Assembly (NCBI GenBank): GCA_012512265.1
Contig: JAAZEM010000084.1
Span: forward strand, 1-62,316
Direction of reading: 5' to 3'
Origin: Armatimonadota bacterium
GTDB taxonomy: Bacteria; Armatimonadota; JAAZEB01
DNA: 62,316 nucleotides
Below the pieces are notes generated by a model that saw nothing but the letters and a program-made list of their open reading frames with translations, was not told where the DNA came from and searched no databases. Of the stretch, positions 54,346 through 62,316 are shown piece after piece. Each line of letters begins with the position of its first letter. Positions within the stretch are counted from its first letter, which is position 1. The translations under genes were made by a program, and so were the position numbers.

Positions 54346-54646
54346 CTCCAGTCTCCCTTCCTGGGCTCCGCCGGATGCAACCCGATCCGCGCATCGTGGA
54401 GGCTGCACGCCGCGTGCCAATCAACCTGCCGCCCCGGGTGCCGTGGATGAAGGGGCGAGAGGGCGAAGGGGTGAAATCAATACCTGAAGGAGACGCCGCT
54501 GGGACTGGCGAGTGCAGAGGTGCCGCCTGGAGCCAGACCGGGCGGTGTGATCTCCTTGAATCAGACTGCCGGCTCGCCAGGCGCCGGCAGGTGGCGCGGC
54601 GAGGTGATTCGCCGGCCGCACTTGGCTTGTCAGGAGGGGCAGCACC
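54346..54646. other. Divergent intergenic region, 301 bases
   Basis: Contains the leaders of the exosortase operon and the aldo/keto reductase gene. It is GC-rich with a possible GCCGGC-type stem near 54570. I see no recognised promoter hexamers, riboswitch or reading frame. Confidence 0.4.
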
Positions 54647-55663
54647 ATGCAGGAGATGGAATACCGCACCCTGGGACGGCATGGCGTGAAGGTCTCGCGC
54701 CTTTGCCTGGGCACGATGATGTTCGGCGGACCCACTCCCGAGGAGGAGGCGATCCGCATCATCCACCGCGCGCTCGACCTGGGGATCAACTTTATCGATA
54801 CGGCGGATATGTACACCGGAGGCGAGTCCGAGCGCATCACGGGAAAAGCGATTCGGGATAGGCGCGATCAGGTGGTCCTGGCAACAAAGGTCCGCTATCC
54901 GGTCGGCGGTGGTCCCAACGATAGCGGGCTCTCGCGCTACCACATCTTCAACGCGGTGGATGCGAGTTTGCGCCGCCTGGGAACGGACCACATCGACCTT
55001 TACTACCTGCACCTGCCAGACTACGAAACGCCCCTCGAGGAGTCGCTCTCGGCGATGGATGACCTGGTGCGCCAGGGGAAGGTGCGCTATATCGGGTGCT
55101 CCAACTTCTACGCCTGGCAGATCTGCAAGGGCCTCTGGATCAGTGACCGGCGCGGATGGGCACCCTTCGCGTGCGTTCAGCCCCTCTACAACATCGTGAA
55201 TCGCGACGCCGAGGTGGAGGTGTTGCCGCTTTGCGCGGAGGAGGGCCTGGGCGTAGTGACCTACAGCCCGCTGGCGCGCGGCGTCCTCTCTGGAAAGTAT
55301 CTCCCTGGGGGCGATCTCCCGCCGGATTCGCGCGCGGCGCGCGGCGATAAGCGCCTGCACGAGACGGAGCTGCGTCAGGAGAGCTTCGAGGTAGCGACCC
55401 GCCTCAAAGCACTCGCCAGCGCCAAGGGATGCACGCTCACCCAACTCGCGCTCGCGTGGGTCATGGCCAATCCGATTGTCACCTGCCCCATCCTTGGCCC
55501 GCGCACGATGGAGCAGTTTGAGGATAACATCGGCTGCCTGGACGTGACGATCACGCCGGAGGATGAGGCGACCATCGATGCCTTGGTACCTCGGGGAGAG
55601 CACACCGGCTACGGCTTCAACGACCCGCAATACCCGGTGCGTGGCCGGCCCGTGGCGGCGTGA
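54647..55663 (+). CDS. Aldo/keto reductase
   Basis: A 338-residue NADPH-dependent TIM-barrel reductase. The catalytic tetrad is visible: Asp and Tyr in FIDTADMYTGG, Lys in VVLATKVRY and His in YYLHLPDYETP. Near the end, LAWVMANPIVTCPILGPRTMEQFEDNIG supplies the phosphate-binding loop of the AKR superfamily. The N-terminal MEYRTLGRHGVKVSRLCLGTMMFGG is typical of the YajO/Tas-like branch. CAGGAGGGGCAGC precedes the ATG. The physiological substrate is unknown. It ends 21 bases from the convergent response-regulator gene. Confidence 0.92.
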   Translation: MQEMEYRTLGRHGVKVSRLCLGTMMFGGPTPEEEAIRIIHRALDLGINFIDTADMYTGGESERITGKAIRDRRDQVVLATKVRYPVGGGPNDSGLSRYHIFNAVDASLRRLGTDHIDLYYLHLPDYETPLEESLSAMDDLVRQGKVRYIGCSNFYAWQICKGLWISDRRGWAPFACVQPLYNIVNRDAEVEVLPLCAEEGLGVVTYSPLARGVLSGKYLPGGDLPPDSRAARGDKRLHETELRQESFEVATRLKALASAKGCTLTQLALAWVMANPIVTCPILGPRTMEQFEDNIGCLDVTITPEDEATIDALVPRGEHTGYGFNDPQYPVRGRPVAA

Positions 55664-55683
55664 GCCCCGCTATCTGCCAGGCA

Positions 55684-56124
55684 TCACGCGGAATAGGCGG
55701 CGACGGCGCGTGCCTGGCACGCCTCGCCCAGCAGCCTGAGAATCTGCTCGCTTGGGATCGGCTTCACGAGGACCGCAGTTGCGCCACTGGTCAGGAGACG
55801 GCGCACCTGTTCCTCGGTGGCGTGTGCCGTGAGGATGACCACCCGGGGGGGATCCGGCTCCGCCAGGATCAGGCGGCAGGCATCCTCCCCGCCGATCCCG
55901 GGCACGGCGAGGTCCAGGAAGACGATGGCCGGCCGGTAGCACCGGGTGAGGTGGACGGCGCTCATGCCGTCGCTCGCCGTCGTGACCGCGTAGCCCTGGT
56001 CAACCAGGAGGTCGCACAGCGTTCCGGTGAAGAGTGGCTCATCATCCGCGAGCAGGACATCCACCGTTCGAGAGGCGCCTGGCGCCCCGGGTTCGGGACT
56101 GGCCCTCCACGTCCCCATCTGCAT
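55684..56124 (-). CDS. Single-domain response regulator (CheY-like receiver)
   Basis: A 146-residue receiver domain without an output domain. The acidic pair is Asp27-Asp28 (LLADDEP), the phosphoacceptor is Asp71 (FLDLAVPG), with Thr99 (ILTAHAT) and Lys121 (VLVKPI), so phosphorylation should be functional. ATG 56124 has GGGAGGGGG about ten bases upstream and leaves a short N-terminal extension of 20 residues. The frame stays open to 56550, but that part has no receiver features and overlaps the divergent aminotransferase start. No histidine kinase is nearby. Confidence 0.88.
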   Translation of the reverse strand: MQMGTWRASPEPGAPGASRTVDVLLADDEPLFTGTLCDLLVDQGYAVTTASDGMSAVHLTRCYRPAIVFLDLAVPGIGGEDACRLILAEPDPPRVVILTAHATEEQVRRLLTSGATAVLVKPIPSEQILRLLGEACQARAVAAYSA

Positions 56125-56485
56125 CCTGATGCACCCCCTCCCAGAGAATGCGCTTGCTGGGGCATACCCATTCTCCTGGCAACCCAAACAGTGGAACCCC
56201 ATCGCGTGTGGCGTAAGCCTGCGCGCGCAAGGACTGCCCCACGCCCGCTCCGGCTGCAAGCCGAGAAGGAGCGCGCGCTGATCCGGCGAACTCTCACACC
56301 GGTTGGTGGCGTTCTTCACAGACCGAGCCAGGGGTGACAATCCCCATGCAACCAATCGCCCGTGGAGGATGCACTCGCCCGTAAACTCTCGCGACCTGCC
56401 AGGGCCCCCCGCAGGAGCCAATCCGCCCGGAACTGACGGCAATACGATTCCCTGGCAGATCGCCTTGAACTTGGGGACACGCAAA
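56125..56485. other. Divergent intergenic region, 361 bases
   Basis: Lies between the response regulator (-) and the aminotransferase (+). I looked for cyclic-di-GMP and other riboswitch signatures and for sigma70 hexamers, and found none convincing. An open frame crosses it on the minus strand but is not supported as coding. Confidence 0.4.
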
Positions 56486-57340
56486 ATGAGAGAAGTGGCC
56501 TGTGTAAATGGCCAGTTCATGCCTCTCGCCGAGGCGTGCATATCCGTCAATGATCGCGGTTTTCTCTTTGGCGATAGCGTCTATGAGGTCGCTCGCACCT
56601 ATGAGGGCCGCGTGTGGGCCCTGGATCGCCATCTGGAGCGGCTGCGCCGCAGCCTCGAGGGCATTCAGATTGAGGGCGTCGATCTGAATGCCGTGCGCGC
56701 GAACATGCTGGAAGCATACCAACGCTCCGGGTTTGACAACGCGGTGATCTACGTGCAGATCACCCGCGGCGCCGGCCCGCGCTCGCATGTGCCGGACGGC
56801 CCGATGAAACCAACCATCCTGATCACCGTCCGGCTCTGCAAAGGCGCCCGTGAGGAGCAGGTTCGCAACGGCGTGGAGGTGATCCTGGTCGATGAGACGC
56901 GCTGGGCGCGCAGAGACATCAAGACGACGAACCTGCTGCCCAACATTCTCGCGCTGCAACAGGCGCACGCGCGGGGCGCCCACGAAGCGGTCTTCGTCAC
57001 GGATGACGGCTGGGTGCACGAGGCATCCCATAGCAATCTCTTCATCGTTTCTGGGGGCGTGGTGCGCACCCCACCGAAAGGCCCGGCGCTCCTGCCCGGA
57101 ATCACGCGCGACCTCGTCCTGGAATGCGCCCGGCGGGCGGGAATCCCCGCCGAGGAGCTGCCGGTCAGCCGCGAGGCGCTGCTCAGCGCCGATGAGGTCT
57201 TCCTCACCGGCACCAGCTCCGAGGTCCTGGGGGTCGTTCGGATCGATGGCCAGCCGGTCGCGTCCGGGACCGTCGGCCCGATCACGCGCCGGCTCCACGC
57301 GCTCTATCAGGATCGCGTGGCAGCTGGTGACGACGCCTGA
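56486..57340 (+). CDS. Class IV aminotransferase, D-amino acid transaminase-like
   Basis: A 284-residue PLP-dependent fold-type IV aminotransferase. The N-terminal part has SVNDRGFLFGDSVYEVARTYEGRVWALDRHLERL, the family's Arg and cofactor-phosphate region. The PLP lysine is in RRDIKTTNLLPNILA, and EASHSNLFIVSGG follows. TGTSSEVLGVVRIDG is the second phosphate loop. Branched-chain aminotransferases, D-alanine aminotransferases and 4-amino-4-deoxychorismate lyases share this fold; the LPG-type GPALLPGITRD segment and length favour D-amino acid transaminase. The start is ATG 56486, with GGGGAC about ten bases upstream. An upstream open frame is not coding. Confidence 0.8.
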   Translation: MREVACVNGQFMPLAEACISVNDRGFLFGDSVYEVARTYEGRVWALDRHLERLRRSLEGIQIEGVDLNAVRANMLEAYQRSGFDNAVIYVQITRGAGPRSHVPDGPMKPTILITVRLCKGAREEQVRNGVEVILVDETRWARRDIKTTNLLPNILALQQAHARGAHEAVFVTDDGWVHEASHSNLFIVSGGVVRTPPKGPALLPGITRDLVLECARRAGIPAEELPVSREALLSADEVFLTGTSSEVLGVVRIDGQPVASGTVGPITRRLHALYQDRVAAGDDA

Positions 57341-57361
57341 CGCGATAGAGTTAGCCTGAAT

Positions 57362-57394
57362 GCGGCGCTCGGGTCGAACCCCCCCGAGCGCCGC
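57362..57394. terminator. Perfect hairpin between convergent genes
   Basis: GCGGCGCTCGGG (57362-57373) with CCCGAGCGCCGC (57383-57394), loop of nine. It separates the aminotransferase stop from the GH4 stop. No T-run. Confidence 0.7.
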
Positions 57395-57424
57395 AAGAGC
57401 CGCCCACTCGCCGGCACTCCCTGC

Positions 57425-58726
57425 TCATCCCAGCCAGGGGATCCAGTCGCGCAGGGCGGCACACATCTCGTCGAACAGGCTCTTGATCTGGGCCGGCGTG
57501 CAGATGGCGGCCGTCACCGGATCGAGGAGCAAGGCATGGTAGGCCTTGCGACGGTCCTTCTCCAGGAACGCCTGCACTGTCAGGCTCTGCACTGCTACGT
57601 TCGCGGCGTTCAGAGCGGCGAGTTGCGTCGGAAGCGCGCCCATGCAGCATGGCTGGATCCCCATGCGGTCCACCAGGCACGGCACTTCCACGCAGCACTC
57701 CGGGGGCAGGTTGGAGATGCACCCGGAGTTGCGCACGTTGCCGTTGATCCGCCCGGGCGTGTCCGTCCACACCGAGTGGATAATGTGCGAAGCATACTCG
57801 TGCGAACCCTTCAGATTGATCGGCTCCTTGCCGGCAAGCTGCCGGCTCAGCGGTGAATCCTCCCAGAAGCGGCCCCGACGCGCCGGCTCCTTCTCTGGCT
57901 GCCTCTGCTTGATCCCAAACTGCTCCAGCGCCTGCGCGTTCTTGCGGAAGTAGGGCACGTATTCGGACATGTGGCGCGACGACTCGGTCACGAAGTAGTC
58001 GAAGTGGCGGAAGATCTCGAAGCGCACTATATCCTTGGCGTAGATCTCCGGGTCTTCCATCGCCTGGCGCAGGATCGGGTAGGCATCTTGTCCCTTCCAG
58101 GTAAGCTCCAGGAACCACGCCATGTGGTTGAGACCGGCGACTCGGGCGCCAATCTCGGCCAGTGGCTTCCCCATGTAGCCGGCCAGTTGCGCGGTGGTGC
58201 CCTGAACACTGTGGCAGAGGCCCACGTTGCGCACCGTGCTCGCCTCGTTCAGGATCCAGCAGAGCATCGCCATCGGGTTGGTGTAGTTGAGGAGGAGCGC
58301 GTTGGGGCAAAGCTCCTCCATATCGCGGGCAATCGCCACCATCTCCGGCGCGGTGCGCAGCGCGCGGAAGATGCCGCCCGGACCGAGGGTGTCGCCCACG
58401 TCCTGGCTGATCCCATACTTCGAGGGGATGTTGATCTCGTAGTAATAGGGCACGCCGTTGTAGGCCGGCCCGCCCACGGCGATTGCCACGACAACGAAGT
58501 CGGCGCCCTCTAGCACCTCGCGGCGGTCCGTTGTGCCGATCACGTTGACAGGCGCGCCGTGCAGCGCCACCACCTTCTCCACAAACGCCGTGGCGGGCGC
58601 CAGCTGCTCGGGATCGATATCGACGAGGGCGATGGTGCCCTCGCGCAACTCCGGGTAGGCCAGGATGTCGATACTCAGGCGCGTGCCAAAGCCGCTTCCG
58701 GCTCCGATGATCACCGTCTTGGGCAT
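57425..58726 (-). CDS. Glycoside hydrolase family 4 (alpha-galacturonidase/alpha-glucosidase type)
   Basis: A 433-residue cytoplasmic NAD+- and metal-dependent glycosidase that uses an oxidation-elimination mechanism. The N-terminus KTVIIGAGSGFGTRL is the NAD-binding GxGS. LLNYTNPMAMLCWILNE is a GH4 hallmark. The metal ligands are Cys of VGLCHSVQGT and His of AGLNHMAWF. GH4 includes alpha-glucosidases, alpha-galactosidases and the galacturonidase LplD. With the secreted PL11 lyase in the same window, an alpha-galacturonidase role is attractive but unproven. ATG 58726 has GAGGTGGAGAG upstream; the 29-residue upstream frame is not conserved-looking. Confidence 0.9.
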   Translation of the reverse strand: MPKTVIIGAGSGFGTRLSIDILAYPELREGTIALVDIDPEQLAPATAFVEKVVALHGAPVNVIGTTDRREVLEGADFVVVAIAVGGPAYNGVPYYYEINIPSKYGISQDVGDTLGPGGIFRALRTAPEMVAIARDMEELCPNALLLNYTNPMAMLCWILNEASTVRNVGLCHSVQGTTAQLAGYMGKPLAEIGARVAGLNHMAWFLELTWKGQDAYPILRQAMEDPEIYAKDIVRFEIFRHFDYFVTESSRHMSEYVPYFRKNAQALEQFGIKQRQPEKEPARRGRFWEDSPLSRQLAGKEPINLKGSHEYASHIIHSVWTDTPGRINGNVRNSGCISNLPPECCVEVPCLVDRMGIQPCCMGALPTQLAALNAANVAVQSLTVQAFLEKDRRKAYHALLLDPVTAAICTPAQIKSLFDEMCAALRDWIPWLG

Positions 58727-58849
58727 ACTCTCTCCACCTCTCTCCCCCCAAGCGGCCAGGGGGCGGTGCTCCTGTTCGGCACGACTGGCGAGCCAACCTC
58801 CCGCGAAATGCAAAACCGGGCTGGCCTCGCCTCTCCTCCGTGCCCTGCC

Positions 58850-58878
58850 TTGACAGGCCCCCCTCCCCCCTCTATAAT
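58850..58878 (+). promoter_or_regulatory. Perfect consensus promoter, probably leaderless
   Basis: TTGACA (58850-58855), 17-base spacer, TATAAT (58873-58878): an exact sigma70 consensus. The ATG begins only 9 bases after the -10, so transcription would start at or very near the A of the start codon. There is no Shine-Dalgarno in the intervening bases. Confidence 0.88.
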
Positions 58879-58887
58879 ACCGCTGAG

Positions 58888-59352
58888 ATGAGCTACACGA
58901 TTCGCCTGCTGGCGCCCAAGGAAGAGGCCCCCTCCGTCGCAGCGATCGAACGCGCGCTCCGCGATGAGGGTTTTGATGTCACGATCACGCCCGTGCCCCC
59001 TGCTGGCGCATGGGAGCGGTTCGAACTCCAGATGCCGGATGAGGACCCGGTGAAGGTACGGCGCTACCTCCGCGAAGGGGATGAGAACCCCGTCGATGAG
59101 GAAGTAGACGGGTTCCTCGACGAATTGCTCGACCGTGACGAGACGCCCGGGCTGAAACAGGTGATGGACGCGCTGCGTCGTGCCCGGCAGATGATGGTTG
59201 TGGAGATCCCCGATTCCTTCCCCTGGAGCGAGGAGCGTACCGTCGTTGATGCCCTGGTCGAGCACCTCGCGGATGTCACCGGTGCAATCATCCAGGCGGA
59301 TGGCGAGGGCTTCTACGACAGCGCTGGCGACCTGCTCGTGCCGATGGAGTAG
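58888..59352 (+). CDS. Small conserved-looking hypothetical protein
   Basis: A 154-residue soluble, acidic protein with no signal peptide or membrane segment. It is rich in Asp, Glu, Arg and Val, has alternating strands and helices (SYTIRLLAPKEEAPSVAAIERAL; FELQMPDEDPVKVRRYLREGDEN; VVEIPDSFPWSEERTVVDALVEHLADVTGAIIQADGEGFYD) and no cysteines. The final segment ends DLLVPME. I do not recognise the family. It is driven by a perfect consensus promoter and probably translated from a leaderless mRNA, so it is likely abundant. The next gene starts 177 bases downstream. Confidence 0.5.
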   Translation: MSYTIRLLAPKEEAPSVAAIERALRDEGFDVTITPVPPAGAWERFELQMPDEDPVKVRRYLREGDENPVDEEVDGFLDELLDRDETPGLKQVMDALRRARQMMVVEIPDSFPWSEERTVVDALVEHLADVTGAIIQADGEGFYDSAGDLLVPME

Positions 59353-59528
59353 GAACACGACAACCGGCTTATCAACTACCGAAAAAGCATGGGTGGATGC
59401 CGCTGCAAGGAAGCGCACTGCTCGCGCGCTCCTGGGGGAGCGAGAGCGCCTGACGCGCGACGCGCGCTCCTCGCCCGCGCGTGCGCATCGATGGGCGCAG
59501 TCACTTGCGGCTCATAGGAGAGTGGATC

Positions 59529-61463
59529 ATGGCTGAGATGGAGCGGATTATCCTGGAGGGCGCCGATAGTCGCGCCGTGAATCAGACGGTGACGCGGCTC
59601 GCGGACGCCGATGTGCTCGGGCAGTTGCTGCGCCGCGAAGGACGCATGGCCGAGCTCGCCACGGAAGGCACGGATATCAAGCTCGACTGGGTAGATGGCG
59701 TCGAGAAGGCGCTGCAACACCCCGAGTGGCTGGCCGCCGCCGAGGATGAAGCCGCGGGCATCGTCGCGCAGGGAATCCGGCACATCATCTGGTCCGGGAT
59801 GGGCGGCTCGGTGCAGACGATCTACGCGCTGAAGGGAATGGGCTACCTGGATGAGCCCCAGATGGCGATCTTCCCGCTCGATAGCACCGACCCGGCCTCG
59901 CTCAACCGCGTCGTCTTCGATATCGCCGCGCGCGAGCGCGTGACACTCGCCCCAGAGCGCGTGACCACCGAGGACGTGCAGCGCATCCTCTCCAAGACGA
60001 TGATGATCGGCGTGGCGATGGGGATGACCTCCGAGGAGCCGATCACCCACCTCGAGTGGTTCGATGGCCTCCTGAACGAGTATCAGATTCCCGACCCCGG
60101 CTCGCACATCCAGGTGATGACGCTGCCGGACTCCTACCTTGACCGGTTCGCGCGCGCCCGCGGCTCGCGCATGGTTCCGATCCAGCTCGATGGCGAGAAC
60201 CACACCGGCGGGCGCATGAGCGCTCCGGCCACGCGCGTCTTCATCCGTCCGGCCGCCCTCATGCTGATGAGCCGCGCCATGAAGCAAGGCGGGAAGCCCG
60301 ATGGCGAGCACCTGCGCCGGCTCCTCTCGCGCGCGCAGGCGTTGTATGGTCTCTCGCATGACCTGAGCGATGACGAGCGGCGCGCGCTGACCCTAAGCGA
60401 CCCCTGGGTTCGCCTGGGCGCCTTCGTCGCCGAGGCGGCACGCGCCGGCCGCAATAAGGTCTTCCTCATTCTCCCGCCCGAGTGGGCCTCGGTGGCGCCG
60501 TGGATCGAGCAGGTGGTTGAGGAGAGCCTGGGCAAGGAAGGCAAGGGCTTCCTCATCTTCTATGGCGAGGAGGTGCGCCCGCCCAAGCAGTACGGCGATG
60601 ACATCCTGTTCGTCCAGGTTGCCCCGTCGAACCTGCCAGAACCGGAGGCGGACGCCGTGGCGAAACTGCGCTCGGCGAAGAAGCCGGTGCTCACGCTGCG
60701 GATTCCGGTTGAGGAGGTCGAGGGAGTGCCTGCGGGCCTGCCTGAGGTGGCGGCGCTCTTCATGGGGATGAAGCTGACCGTGGCGGTCTTCGGCTATGAG
60801 CACGGGATCGTCTTCGCCGGGCAGCCGGCGGTGGAGGCTTATAAGAAGTACGCGCGCGACCTGCGCGAAGCCCCCGGCGATGTGCCCTTCCCCACCGAGG
60901 TTCAGGAGACGGCGCGCTTCCGCTCCCTCTTCCTCTACTACGAGTCGCTGATCAAGAAGAACCTCGTCTCGTGGGGCGAGCTACAGACGACCGTGGGCCG
61001 GCTGGGCGGCGATATGAGCGACGCGGCGGATGTTTACGCGGCGATCCTTGTCCTGGCGCGCAGCGCGAAGCGCCTCGGCTATCTCGACTTCACCTTCAAT
61101 GGCGACCTGCCCGATTCCGCGCGCGAAGTGTTCGCGCGCGCGCGGCACAACCTGGGCGCCGAGCGCCTGCGCGTGCCCGCGAAGATCCGCACCGGGCCCA
61201 GCGACTACCACTCTACCGAGCAGAGCGAGACGGATGGCCCGAATGAGCTGGTGAGCCTGCGCCTGGTTGGGATGCGCCATGTCGCCCCCGTGATCGGGAA
61301 GTACAGCGACAAGTTCCTGCTGGCGCAGGCGCGAGGCACCTGGCAGGCGATGGAGGACGCAGACCGCTGGATCCTGATGCTCACCTTCCCGGAGCTGAGC
61401 GCCGACGTGATCGCCGATCTGGATGCCTTCTTCGCGAATGTGGCCAAGCGCCTCCCCGCGTAA
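59529..61463 (+). CDS. Phosphoglucose-isomerase-like SIS-domain protein
   Basis: A 644-residue cytoplasmic protein related to glucose-6-phosphate isomerases and the PGI half of bifunctional transaldolase/PGI enzymes. HIIWSGMGGSVQTIYALKG has the sugar-phosphate-binding G-x-G-G-S loop. FPLDSTDPASLNRVV and TMMIGVAMGMTSEEPITHLEWF are typical of the first SIS fold, and the C-terminal GPSDYHSTEQSETDGPNELVSL contains the YHSTEQ-type segment that supplies a catalytic His. It is about 100 residues longer than E. coli PGI. It could isomerise glucose 6-phosphate or another sugar phosphate. ATG 59529 has AGGAGAG upstream. Alternatively a non-catalytic SIS protein. Confidence 0.7.
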   Translation: MAEMERIILEGADSRAVNQTVTRLADADVLGQLLRREGRMAELATEGTDIKLDWVDGVEKALQHPEWLAAAEDEAAGIVAQGIRHIIWSGMGGSVQTIYALKGMGYLDEPQMAIFPLDSTDPASLNRVVFDIAARERVTLAPERVTTEDVQRILSKTMMIGVAMGMTSEEPITHLEWFDGLLNEYQIPDPGSHIQVMTLPDSYLDRFARARGSRMVPIQLDGENHTGGRMSAPATRVFIRPAALMLMSRAMKQGGKPDGEHLRRLLSRAQALYGLSHDLSDDERRALTLSDPWVRLGAFVAEAARAGRNKVFLILPPEWASVAPWIEQVVEESLGKEGKGFLIFYGEEVRPPKQYGDDILFVQVAPSNLPEPEADAVAKLRSAKKPVLTLRIPVEEVEGVPAGLPEVAALFMGMKLTVAVFGYEHGIVFAGQPAVEAYKKYARDLREAPGDVPFPTEVQETARFRSLFLYYESLIKKNLVSWGELQTTVGRLGGDMSDAADVYAAILVLARSAKRLGYLDFTFNGDLPDSAREVFARARHNLGAERLRVPAKIRTGPSDYHSTEQSETDGPNELVSLRLVGMRHVAPVIGKYSDKFLLAQARGTWQAMEDADRWILMLTFPELSADVIADLDAFFANVAKRLPA

Positions 61464-61475
61464 CATGATGGATGA

Positions 61476-61514
61476 GCCGGGCCCGGGGGATCGCCCGATC
61501 TCCCCGGGCCCGGC
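61476..61514. terminator. Hairpin between convergent genes
   Basis: GCCGGGCCCGGGG arm from 61476 pairs with CCCCGGGCCCGGC ending at 61514. It lies between the PGI-like stop and the convergent oxidoreductase stop. No T-run. Confidence 0.7.
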
Positions 61515-61534
61515 CGGGTGTTACCCGACACGTT

Positions 61535-62316
61535 TCACTCGCCGCAGCGTTCGGCTTTCCCGGATGCAGCACTACGCCAGATCGCCTCGGTGAGGGCGAT
61601 GACGCGCAGGCCACACTCCGCGGGTACCTGCACCTCTTCGCGCCCGAGGATGGCGTTGATGAAGTTGCGGTCGGGATCGCCGGCATCCGGGCGCTCTTCG
61701 GGCGGCACCTCACGCGCCTCCGGGGTATAGTGGAACACCCGCTGATTCGCCGTGCCCAGCACCTGCAGCGTCCCTTCCGTGCCCCACAGGTTCACCTCTT
61801 CATCGAAACCGCGCACCGACTGCCCGACGATCGAGAGGTTGCCGATGGCGCCGCCACGGAAGCGAATGCTGACGGCGGAGAGAATGTCCACCGGGGCACC
61901 CCGGTTCTCCTGATAGGCAAACACCTCCTCCGGCTCCAGGCCGGTGGCCCAGAGGAGGATATCGACTAGGTGGGAACCGGAGTCGTTCAGTTGGCCGCCC
62001 CCGGAGAGCTCAGGCCGGCGCCGCCACGCCTTGGCCGAGGGCGTGCCAGGCTGCCACCAGTTCTGGCACTGGTAGGCCTGCACATAGTGAATCGGCCCCA
62101 GCTTCCCGGCGAGGATCTGCTCCCGGCAGTAGCGCCAGGCGCCCGTGTAGTGGCGCTGGTAGGCGACGAGCACTACCTTGCCCGCCTCGTCGCGGGCGGC
62201 GATCACGTCGCGCGCCTCCTCAACGGAGCAGACCATCGGTTTCTCCACCTCCACGTGCAGGCCACACTGCAGCGAATCCACGATCTGCCGGTGGTGCAGC
62301 GTGTGTGGCGTGGAGA
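61535..62316 (-). CDS. Gfo/Idh/MocA-family oxidoreductase (partial, N-terminus outside window)
   Basis: The C-terminal 260 residues of an NAD(P)-dependent sugar oxidoreductase; the frame is open to the window edge, reading HTLHHRQIVDSLQCGLHVEVEKPMV. HVEVEKP contains the conserved EKP lysine, and GGGQLNDSGSHLVDILLWATG carries the G-x-x-x-D-x-x-x-H substrate motif intact, unlike the homologue at 29435-30595. The C-terminal domain has VNLWGTEGTLQVLG. The protein is in the opposite direction to the PGI-like gene. The apparent GTG at 62281 is internal. Confidence 0.88.
   Translation of the reverse strand, partial: STPHTLHHRQIVDSLQCGLHVEVEKPMVCSVEEARDVIAARDEAGKVVLVAYQRHYTGAWRYCREQILAGKLGPIHYVQAYQCQNWWQPGTPSAKAWRRRPELSGGGQLNDSGSHLVDILLWATGLEPEEVFAYQENRGAPVDILSAVSIRFRGGAIGNLSIVGQSVRGFDEEVNLWGTEGTLQVLGTANQRVFHYTPEAREVPPEERPDAGDPDRNFINAILGREEVQVPAECGLRVIALTEAIWRSAASGKAERCGE

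Noticed and set aside
56125..56485. Possible cyclic-di-GMP riboswitch between the response regulator and the aminotransferase
   Set aside because: No match to the conserved loop and receptor sequences was found on either strand.
55684..56550. Full 288-residue response regulator reading from 56550
   Set aside because: The first 142 residues have no receiver features, overlap the aminotransferase start and lack a ribosome-binding site at the upstream ATG.
57351..58796. Alternative minus-strand frame of 481 codons overlapping GH4
   Set aside because: Same region as the convincing GH4 frame, with arginine- and proline-rich translation and no motif.

Overview
The window is about 62 kb of high-GC, gene-dense bacterial chromosome with no insertion sequences, CRISPR arrays or rRNA. 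The best lineage guess is Armatimonadota or a close relative (inference). The pointers are a DUF1559-type prepilin whose helix runs into the [10 protein letters not shown] signature, many Gfo/Idh, sugar-isomerase and glycosidase genes, DUF6807/PmoA-like and DUF1571-like proteins, and a diderm envelope with a secretin. Promoters are sigma70-like, often with an extended -10 (TGN-TATAAT), and starts include ATG, GTG and TTG.

Layout. 1-5976 (+): 3' end of ileS, a DksA/TraR zinc-finger protein, lspA, lgt, a GT4 glycosyltransferase and a phosphatase-like membrane protein. 6087-9545: NAD-type isocitrate dehydrogenase (-), then a sugar isomerase and a DUF6807 protein (+). 9674-16442 (-): a three-gene carbohydrate operon of GH2 beta-galactosidase and two exported proteins. 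16728-25658: a prepilin-like protein, a KDPG aldolase fused to a VOC domain, two tandem thymidylate-kinase paralogues behind a structured leader, a 2-hydroxyacid dehydrogenase, a zinc phospholipase/S1-P1-type enzyme, a cyclotransferase-amidoligase-like fusion and a stress-type PRC/DUF2382 protein. 25911-32964: PL11 rhamnogalacturonan lyase, Gfo/Idh oxidoreductase, a DHDPS-family protein lacking its Schiff-base lysine, and a ketopantoate-reductase-like enzyme.

33167-45722 (-) is a compact operon for a complete type II secretion machine in the order E-F-G-H-I-J-K-(PilM/PilN fusion = L)-(PilO = M)-(PilP/GspC)-D. 45908-54345 holds an exported GHL10-type protein, an initiator tRNA with consensus promoter and terminator, an SLBB export-type protein, an acidic Tudor-like protein, a LolA/DUF1571-like protein and a four-gene exosortase/EpsI operon. 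54647-62316 holds an aldo/keto reductase, a response regulator, a D-amino-acid aminotransferase-like enzyme, GH4, a small protein with a perfect consensus promoter and probably a leaderless mRNA, a PGI-like enzyme and a truncated Gfo/Idh gene.

Together the genes suggest a plant-polysaccharide (pectin and galactoside) degrader. Secreted lyases and glycosidases could leave through the type II system, and sugar acids could be handled by GH4, KDPG aldolase and the oxidoreductases. Nearly every convergent gene pair is separated by a long perfect GC-rich hairpin, most without a U-tract. The strongest candidates for novelty are the cyclotransferase-amidoligase-like fusion, the kinase pair in which one copy has lost its Walker A lysine, the aldolase-VOC fusion and the lysine-less DHDPS homologue. 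All functional calls rest on reading motifs by eye; no database search was run.
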